In this document: positions 5,803 through 7,167 of the stretch, piece by piece
Layout: each line of letters starts with the position of its first letter
How positions within the stretch are numbered: position 1 is the stretch's first letter
DNA from: JBBQKP01 sp038326995
Lineage (GTDB): Bacteria; Planctomycetota; Phycisphaerae; Tepidisphaerales; Tepidisphaeraceae
Reading direction: 5' to 3'
Assembly (NCBI GenBank): GCA_038326995.1
Contig: JBBQKP010000174.1
Span: 1 to 7,167, forward strand
Length of the DNA: 7,167 bases
Made by a program: the position numbers and the translations under genes
Notes under the pieces: generated by a model
Seen by the model: only the letters and a program-made list of their open reading frames with translations
Told to the model about the DNA's origin: nothing
The model's database searches: none

Positions 5803-5908
5803 TGACAAGTGCGAGGTCGAGCTCGTCTGGACCAACAAGACGGCCGAGGTATGCAATGTCATGCTGCCGTTTCAGATAATCGAGCGCGTGGACGAGCGGC
5901 GGACTTAG
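5708..5908 (+). CDS. Small hypothetical protein, 66 aa, intact copy
   Basis: ATG 5708 to TAG 5906-5908. An acidic, charged N-terminus (MSKTTDTERADVLRLLDR) is followed by KCEVELVWTNKTAEVCNV and a C-terminal MLPFQIIERVDE. The second half looks like a compact beta-rich, conserved-type segment, and the reading frame is preserved, so I take it as real. I have a weak recollection of similar E-V-E-L-V-W...LPFQ segments near adenine-specific DNA methyltransferase genes in metagenomes; this is unverified and no methyltransferase motif is present here. The upstream ribosome site is poor (TGGGA), because its native leader appears to remain with the left truncated copy at 4166. Expression in the present arrangement may therefore depend on cassette transcription. 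Confidence 0.6.
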   Translation: MSKTTDTERADVLRLLDRDKPLKDHDDIVLFDDKCEVELVWTNKTAEVCNVMLPFQIIERVDERRT

Positions 5909-5913
5909 CACGA

Positions 5914-5929
5914 GTCGTCGGTCGACGAC
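5914..5929 (+). terminator. Short hairpin after the 66-aa gene, possible weak terminator
   Basis: GTCGTC-GGTC-GACGAC, a 6-bp stem with a 4-base loop starting six bases after the stop codon and followed by GTTT. The short stem and the three T's make this a weak candidate. Confidence 0.25.
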
Positions 5930-6031
5930 GTTTAGTCCCGCGATCGCGGCTTGGCCGAGCGCGACAATGAGAGACATCAGTCGAAATTCGAAATCAATTA
6001 GACACCGGCTTTGTTCCCACTGTTCCTTCCC

Positions 6032-7167
6032 ATGACAACCCACACCGCCAAACCCTTGCGACCCTACTTGTGGCTCAAACGATCAGCCATCGCGCTGGTC
6101 GCGTGGGTGATTTTGGTTGCGCTGCTGTGGACGACGGCAAACCAGATCGGCAAGCGAAAGCTCGCGCGACTGCACGCCGAGCTTCGCGCGCTGGGCCTGC
6201 CCGCAACGCCCCAGGAGATTCCCAGGCAGGCCGTGCCCGACCCGCTGAGTGCGCAGAGTCTGATCGTTAAGGTCGGTGAGCAGATCGAGGCCACCGGCGT
6301 CGATTCCCCCAGGACTTCAACGGCCGAGTTCGATAAGAGTGATCTTCCTCCATTCTCAGACGCTTGGATGGAGATGGCCCGCAAGTCGCGACAAGTCAAC
6401 ATTCCACTTTTGAAGCAGATCGATGAATTGTCCGACGCGCCCAGAGCGTTAGTTCTCCCTGGAGCGATGTTCAAAATGAATCTTCCGCACCTCAGCGGAG
6501 CCCGCAGGATTGCCAACGTGCTGGCTGATGACGCGGCGTTGGCGAACGCTCAGGGCGACTCGCAACTCGCGCTTACGCGAATCAACCAAATTCTGGATGT
6601 TGCCGTCGCGATGGTTGGCAAGTCGGACGACTTCTTTGTTACCGTGTTGGTGCAGAACGCCATGATTGTCATGGCATCGCTCGAATTGCAATCGCTTGCA
6701 CTGCTTCACGACGTCGGGCCGGCCGACTCGCAATTGAACCCGGACGCGGTTCGCAAACTCATCAAGCGTCTTGACGACTTCGACAAATCATTCGACTCAC
6801 AAGTCTTCAGAGCGTTCGCCAATGAGATTATTTTAACTAACGAAATTCGCAAGGTGTTGATCTCAAACTCGATTTTCCTCCGGCCAGTTCTGACCTTGGA
6901 GAATCACCGTTTCGGCCAAAATCTTCTTAGAAAGACAAAGGCTTCAACAGCAGGAGCGGAGGCGGTAGACATCAGTTTGCGTAGAACAATACGCCAGACT
7001 GATGTGATGTTCATGGGAGCTAACGCAAATTTTGACCGTAGTTTTGAAACGATCTGGCGGTCCCGGAACGAAATCCGCATGACTCGAGTCGCGCTGGCCG
7101 TCAACCTGTTTCGCGTTGATCAAAGACGGTTTCCAAATGACTTGGCAGAACTGGTGCCGGGGTATCT
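6032..7167 (+). CDS. Membrane-anchored hypothetical protein of planctomycete type (3' end beyond window)
   Basis: Open from ATG 6032 to the window end: 378 codons plus two bases. Residues ~14-36 form one hydrophobic span after a basic N-terminus (LKRSAIALVAWVILVALLW), a signal anchor that would place the rest outside the cytoplasm. The body is largely helical with no catalytic motif that I recognise. The last visible part (TRVALAVNLFR, RFPNDLAELVPGY) matches a recurrent planctomycete pattern in which a helix is followed by a Pro-x-x-L-x-x-L-v-P motif, reminiscent of the C-termini of pseudopilin-like or general hypothetical proteins. That recognition is from memory. No Shine-Dalgarno precedes the ATG; an in-frame TTG at 6011 would add seven residues. 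Function unknown. Confidence 0.85.
   Translation, partial: MTTHTAKPLRPYLWLKRSAIALVAWVILVALLWTTANQIGKRKLARLHAELRALGLPATPQEIPRQAVPDPLSAQSLIVKVGEQIEATGVDSPRTSTAEFDKSDLPPFSDAWMEMARKSRQVNIPLLKQIDELSDAPRALVLPGAMFKMNLPHLSGARRIANVLADDAALANAQGDSQLALTRINQILDVAVAMVGKSDDFFVTVLVQNAMIVMASLELQSLALLHDVGPADSQLNPDAVRKLIKRLDDFDKSFDSQVFRAFANEIILTNEIRKVLISNSIFLRPVLTLENHRFGQNLLRKTKASTAGAEAVDISLRRTIRQTDVMFMGANANFDRSFETIWRSRNEIRMTRVALAVNLFRVDQRRFPNDLAELVPGY

Noticed and set aside
5981..5994. Tandem heptamer TCGAAAT x2 upstream of the last gene
   Set aside because: Only two copies of a short AT-rich word with no associated promoter signal; it could easily be chance.
5654..6043. 129-codon minus-strand frame opposite the 66-aa gene
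   Set aside because: It looks fairly protein-like, but it spans the repeat junction and the intergenic region, and the sense frame fits the duplication pattern better. I would not exclude it completely.

Overview
The window looks like a chromosomal contig from a planctomycete-like bacterium, possibly Phycisphaerae. This is an inference. It rests on the last gene, whose C-terminal segment (x-R-V-A-L-A-V-N-L-F-R-x-D-x-x-x-F-P-x-x-L-A-E-L-V-P) is of a type I associate with large planctomycete paralogous families, and on moderately high GC. No rRNA, tRNA or other phylogenetic marker is present.

Left third (1-3069, minus strand): a phototrophy operon read from right to left. A promoter-like region near 3040-3069 and a strong Shine-Dalgarno lead into a seven-helix rhodopsin (2191-2997). 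It is a xanthorhodopsin-clade proton pump with D95/T99/E106, retinal lysine K231, and Trp where antenna-binding xanthorhodopsin has Gly. 51 bp downstream is one uninterrupted frame of at least 713 codons (2139 to beyond base 1). Its first ~390 residues are a complete CrtY-type lycopene beta-cyclase. Its remaining ~300 residues are a Brp/Blh-type beta-carotene 15,15'-dioxygenase with all four expected iron-binding histidines. One polypeptide would therefore take lycopene to beta-carotene and on to retinal, the chromophore of the neighbouring rhodopsin. This fused cyclase-dioxygenase is the most striking feature here.

Middle (about 3070-4009): roughly 0.9 kb with no convincing gene. It holds a ~100-bp inverted-repeat/structured element (3367-3469) and six degenerate 21-bp tandem repeats (3722-3847).

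Right-middle (4010-5908, plus strand): a small-ORF locus that appears split by an inserted cassette. A 97-bp segment is present twice with no mismatch (4164-4260 and 5706-5802), flanking 1445 bp. The insert carries two overlapping genes: a 255-aa protein of unknown family and a PIN-domain (VapC-like) nuclease. The right copy of the repeat starts an intact 66-aa ORF. The left copy carries only its first 31 codons. Removing one repeat plus the insert would restore a simple pair of small genes, 47 aa followed by 66 aa.

Right end (6032-7167, plus strand): a membrane-anchored hypothetical protein of planctomycete type, cut by the window edge.

A 10-bp palindrome, CGCGATCGCG, occurs four times across all these regions, far more often than chance predicts.
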